Of a stretch of 11,377 bases of DNA, positions 8,163 to 11,377 are shown piece after piece. Source of the stretch: Pigoraptor vietnamica. Taxonomy: Eukaryota; Opisthokonta; Filasterea. The notes beneath the pieces are model-generated. The model worked only from the letters and a program-made list of their open reading frames with translations, did no database searches and was not told the DNA's origin. The stretch spans positions 1 to 11,377 of the forward strand of contig CALSCQ010001181.1 in the NCBI GenBank assembly GCA_943704525.1. Direction: 5' to 3'. A program made the translations under genes and the position numbers. Position 1 is the stretch's first letter, and every line of letters begins with the position of its first letter.

Positions 8163-11100
8163 ATGGCGCCATTCCTGGATTTCGAAGTGCCCTTTGACCT
8201 CGAATCGGATGGCCAGCGCGTGTTTGGGCCCGCCGAATTGCAGGCGTTCAATTTTGTGTCGACGCCCATATGGGTCAACGACGCGTCGCGGTTCAAGCTC
8301 GTGTGGGGAAACAGGGCCGCGCGGCGCATGTTCGGCGTCGACGACATGCGTGACGTGGACGTCTCCGATGCGTCCACGCAGTCTCGGATTTACGTGCGCA
8401 AGCAGCTTGAATCGTGGCTCACGGGCGCGACGAAGGCGTTCCCGAGCGTCCTTCGCACCATCTATCCGCAAGGCAAGAGCCGCAGCGGCTTCATTGCGAC
8501 CGCCCCCATCCAAGTGCGATTTCCCTTTGACGAACGAGACAGGCAGTCACCAGATCCGCTCGATTCGACGCCGGAAACGCGGCCGTGCCTCCTCGTGACC
8601 TTCTACGCTGCTGGGGGTCAGGTTCGTTGCATTCGTATTCGGTTCGGTGTTCTCACCGTGCACTGCGGGTCCCAGGGGCTTCCTGTTAACTGACGCGCGC
8701 GTCGCGCAGGTTGAGGAACTTCGGAGCAACGAGTGCTTTCGGGTGTCGCACAGCCGCTTTTGGATGTACGACATCGCCGACGCGAGCGCCGAGGGAGTGG
8801 CGGCCGCGCGGCAGGCATTACACGCGAACGCGGATTCGGACGACGACAGCGCAGCTGCGACAGCATCGCCGCTGCAGCGCGCGATCAATCTTCCTCAGTT
8901 GACCTGCAACGACATGGCGCTTCGCTTCGTAACGGCGCTCGGTTACGGCTCAACCATGCCCTTTAGTGCACACTTTCCGACGGCCCGGAATGCGGAGGCG
9001 GCTCTGAGCGTTATATCGGACAGCTTGACCAGGGAATATGGCGCCACGCTGATCACGCAGCAAGTGTGTGTGGAGGACACGCTGCCCCTCGGAAATTCGC
9101 GGTCGCCAGCTGTGCAGGAGTATGTGGGTATTACTCTGTGTGTGTGTGTGTGTGTGCGTGCGTGTGTCTGTGTGTACATGTGCGTGCCGGCTTGTGTGTG
9201 TGTGTGTGTATGAGCGTGCGTGTGTGCCTGTGTGTGGGCGCCTGCGTGCGTTTGCGTGCGTGCGCCGTGTGTGTGTGTGTGTGTGCGTGTGTGTTTTTGT
9301 GTACGTTCGTGCGTGCAGTTGGTGTCTTTACAATTCGATGACTCGAAATCGCCCTGCAGCGTTTCTGCCACTATCGACTCCGCATCCACAAGGTGCGCGA
9401 TCCGGGGACGGGGAAGGCGTCGGTCGTCGTGTACCACGAAGACATCACCGAGCTCAAGCAGACGGAGCAAAAATTAGAGAAGGCGCTGATGCAGAGCGCG
9501 TCCAAGAGCGACTTCATCAGCAAGATGAGCCACGGTGCGTATAGCCGAGTGTGGTATGTCTGTGTGTGCGTGTCGTGTGGTTTGTGTGTGTGTGTGTGTG
9601 TGTTATGCGCGTGGGGTGCGTGCGTATGCACTGGGCAGTGGCATGCGTGCTTGTGCGCCGCTATTTACGTAACGATTATCTGCTAATCGGCCCGCCCCGC
9701 GCAGAAATTCGCACCCCCATGAACGCCGTGCTCGGGTGCCTGCAGTATTTGGACGTGTCCGGCCACGGCCTCTCGGCCGATCAGCGCGAGTGCGTTCTCA
9801 CGGCGCTCATGTCCGGTCGGGCGTTATTGTCGACGCTGACGGACATTCTGGACATGCGAAAGCTCGAGGCAGGGACGCTGTCGATCAAGCGGGCGGGGGT
9901 GTCTGCGCGCGAGGTGGTGACCGTGGTGCAGGACATTATCCGGATGTTCGACGCGACGGAGGTGTCTGCGTCGGTCGTTGGACACGACAGGTCTCTCATA
10001 GCCTTCGGGACAACGCTCGTGAACGCCGCTCGTATATCCACTCTCCTTGACGTGGACGTCGTGTCGCTCGGCGTCGTGGGTGACGGCGTTGGGCAGCCGT
10101 TACACGTCGACCTCAATCGGCTGCGGCAGTGCGTCATGAATTTGGTGTCGAACGCCGTCAAGTACACTCTGGAGGGGTGGGTCTCGGTGGGCGTGCGGCT
10201 GGATGGGGACATGCTCGTGGTGTCTGTGCGCGACACGGGCGTCGGGATCCCGAGCGAGCTTCACGCCAAGATATTTGAGCCGCTGTTCCGCGTGGAGGGA
10301 TCGCAGGACGCCGCGGGGGCGGTGAGCGCTGGTCTTGGGCTGGCGATCACGCGGCACCTCGTGGAACTCATGTCGGGGACCATCCACGTCGACAGCACCG
10401 TGGGCGAAGGTTCAAGGTTCACGATGCGCGTGCCCGTGCGCGAGGAGGAAAGCTCGTCGCCAGAGGGACGGTCACACGGGCGTGCGTTGCGTCAGGGCAG
10501 TCTCAAGACGGAATCGACGGGCACCACTCTTGCGCGGAAAGTTATACGACCGACGCGTTCGGTGCCCGGGACGAGCACTTCCGGGCCGTCGCTCCACCGC
10601 ACCGCTGGCGCAGCCACGTCGACGGTGGTCGAGAAGCTCCTTCAGAGCCCCCAGCCGCGTCCGCCGCCGGTGCCGTCCCTCAGCGGACTGCGCGTGGTCG
10701 TGGCTGCCAGCGACCGCGTTGTGGGTGCGCGCACGTTTGAGTTTCTGCGAGCATCCTCGGCGTCGTGCGAACGCGTCGTGTGCACGGCCGGCGAAGCGTG
10801 CGGCAAACACTGCGCGTCCTTCTCTTCGGTGGATTGGAGCGCGTGCGATGTGGCCATCGTCGACTCGGACGCCCGCTGCGCTGGTGACGCGCGGCAACCA
10901 GGCATCTTGGAGGCTGCGCTGGCCAAAGCGCATGCTCGCGTGCGCGTCGTCTCGCTCGTTTCCCTCGGGCAGCTGTCTGTCGCCCACGATACGTTTGCGA
11001 AGCGCAAGGGCGTGAGCACAGTTCGCAAGCCCTTGTTGCCCCTCGAGCTCATTTCTGCGCTCTCTTCAATGCTGCCCCCGCTGGGTATCGGTCAGGGAGA

Positions 11101-11312
11101 CAGTGGCCGCGAAGTCGCCGAGAGCGCGACTGGGACCGGCGCAGAGGGTGCTTTGGACACGGGGATTGCGGCAGACGTCCACGGAAATGCGCCTGCGGAA
11201 CACGGCGCAAGCGACGCCGCTGCCATGGCACCACCGGCAGCGCCGAAGTTGCGGCGCAGGGACAGTGGCACGTGCGTGGCGAAGACGGAATTATCGATGC
11301 TCATTGCAGAAG
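8163..11312 (+). CDS. Hybrid sensor histidine kinase, PAS-PAS-HisKA-HATPase-receiver (partial at 3' end)
   Basis: Exons 8163-8621, 8710-9123, 9360-9534 and 9705-11312 join in phase to give 885 aa before the gene leaves the window. A PAS-like domain lies at about 28-152 ([20 protein letters not shown] at 34-53). A second PAS-like region ends near 321 with [15 protein letters not shown] and [10 protein letters not shown], followed by a coiled linker. The HisKA H-box is [13 protein letters not shown] with phospho-acceptor His349. The HATPase has an N-box around Asn495 (NLVSNAVKY), G1 DTGVG at 526-530, F-box FEPLF near 540, and G2 GLGLAI near 559. A linker rich in Ser, Arg and Pro (about 595-675) leads to a receiver-like domain (about 677-805). 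That domain keeps Asp736 (AIVDSD) and Lys791 (RKPL) but has AASD where an acidic pair is expected. A second receiver starts MLIAE at the last exon end. No membrane helix is seen, so the protein is probably cytosolic. It would autophosphorylate His349 and pass phosphate to a receiver; the signal sensed is unknown. Confidence 0.94.
8622..8709 (+). other. Intron 1 of the histidine kinase gene
   Basis: An 88-base phase-0 intron with donor GTTCGT and acceptor GTCGCGCAG. AACTGAC at 8688-8694 is a good branch-site candidate. It separates the first PAS-like domain from the region leading to the second. Confidence 0.85.
9124..9359 (+). other. Intron 2 of the histidine kinase gene
   Basis: A 236-base phase-0 intron, donor GTGGGT after TAT, acceptor CCCTGCAG. 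A stronger-looking donor GTATGT at 9120 and a second acceptor at 9317-9318 exist, but they do not give the frame of the downstream PAS end ([12 protein letters not shown]), so the chosen pair is preferred. TG-rich repeat fills 9137-9318. Confidence 0.75.
9137..9318 (+). repeat. TG-rich compound microsatellite in intron
   Basis: About 180 bases of TG tracts interrupted by CG and CC steps lie within intron 2 of the kinase gene in sense orientation. The Cys/Val-rich frames that run through it on both strands are artefacts of the repeat. Confidence 0.95.
9535..9704 (+). other. Intron 3 of the histidine kinase gene, splitting the H-box
   Basis: A 170-base phase-1 intron with donor GTGCGT and acceptor CCGCGCAG. 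It cuts the HisKA motif immediately after the codon of phospho-acceptor His349, so the Glu codon of HEIRTP is made from both exons. GCTAATC at 9682-9688 is a likely branch site. A TG tract lies at 9559-9604. Confidence 0.93.
9559..9604 (+). repeat. (TG)n microsatellite in intron
   Basis: TG tract with CG and GG interruptions within the first part of intron 3 of the kinase gene, again in sense orientation. Confidence 0.92.
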
Positions 11313-11377
11313 GTACGTTTTGTCCCCCCTCCAAATTGTGCGCACGTTTGCCGCGTATGTGCTGCGTGCCCCCCCCC
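11313..11377 (+). other. Start of kinase intron 4, ending in a poly-C run
   Basis: Donor GTACGT follows GCA GAA G in phase 1. Reading through would replace the receiver start LIAED by LIAEGTF, so splicing is favoured, with a following exon expected to begin with bases completing an Asp codon. The window ends in nine C (11369-11377), preceded by a shorter C run at 11324-11329. Confidence 0.8.

Noticed and set aside
9120-9125. Consensus donor GTATGT as the end of kinase exon 2
   Set aside because: It is in phase 2, and no nearby acceptor then yields the conserved PAS end; the GTGGGT donor four bases on gives an in-phase join.
9066-9470. Cys/Val-rich and His/Thr-rich frames across the TG tract
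   Set aside because: Artefacts of the intronic microsatellite; the true coding path skips this segment by splicing.
10472-10987. Minus-strand frame of 171 codons and plus-strand frame 10335-11015
   Set aside because: Both lie over the histidine kinase exon whose own frame has clear HATPase and receiver motifs.
1-11377. tRNA, rRNA, CRISPR, transposase or viral genes
   Set aside because: I looked for T-loop motifs, regular spaced repeats and mobile-element protein motifs and saw none that could be supported.

Overview
The window is nuclear DNA from a GC-rich eukaryotic microbe, a protist or alga. The lineage cannot be fixed from the sequence. The evidence is two multi-exon genes with spliceosomal introns (GT...AG, donors mostly GTNNGT, CTGAC-like branch sites), TG-rich microsatellites inside introns, long gene-poor spacers, and no bacterial ribosome-binding sites or operons.

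Left part (1-4966): this is mostly non-coding. It starts with a 70-base GA microsatellite. A minus-strand open frame (113-457) could be a small gene. An AT-rich patch lies near 1290-1450, and a CA-rich microsatellite/minisatellite at 2889-3160. The spacer from about 1900 to 4900 is strongly enriched in the words CAGT and ACTG and in CCGG/GGCC runs. None of the many short frames there looks like a real protein.

Gene 1 (4967-7568, plus strand, eight exons, 586 aa) was assembled by hand from splice signals. It encodes an N-terminal ubiquitin-like domain, then four predicted membrane helices, then a C-terminal armadillo-repeat region. I do not recognise this combination as a named protein. Exon 6 has a reading-frame inconsistency relative to the armadillo pattern.

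Gene 2 (8163 to beyond the right edge, plus strand, four complete exons, at least 885 aa) is a soluble hybrid histidine kinase. Its order is PAS-like, PAS-like, HisKA (His349), HATPase_c, a degenerate receiver-like domain, and the first residues of a second receiver domain. The last intron runs off the window.

The two genes lie head to tail about 600 bases apart. Nothing shows that they act together: one looks like a membrane-anchored ubiquitin-like adaptor, the other like a cytosolic phosphorelay sensor. The window begins in a GA tract and ends in a run of nine C, so it may be a whole contig that broke at simple repeats.
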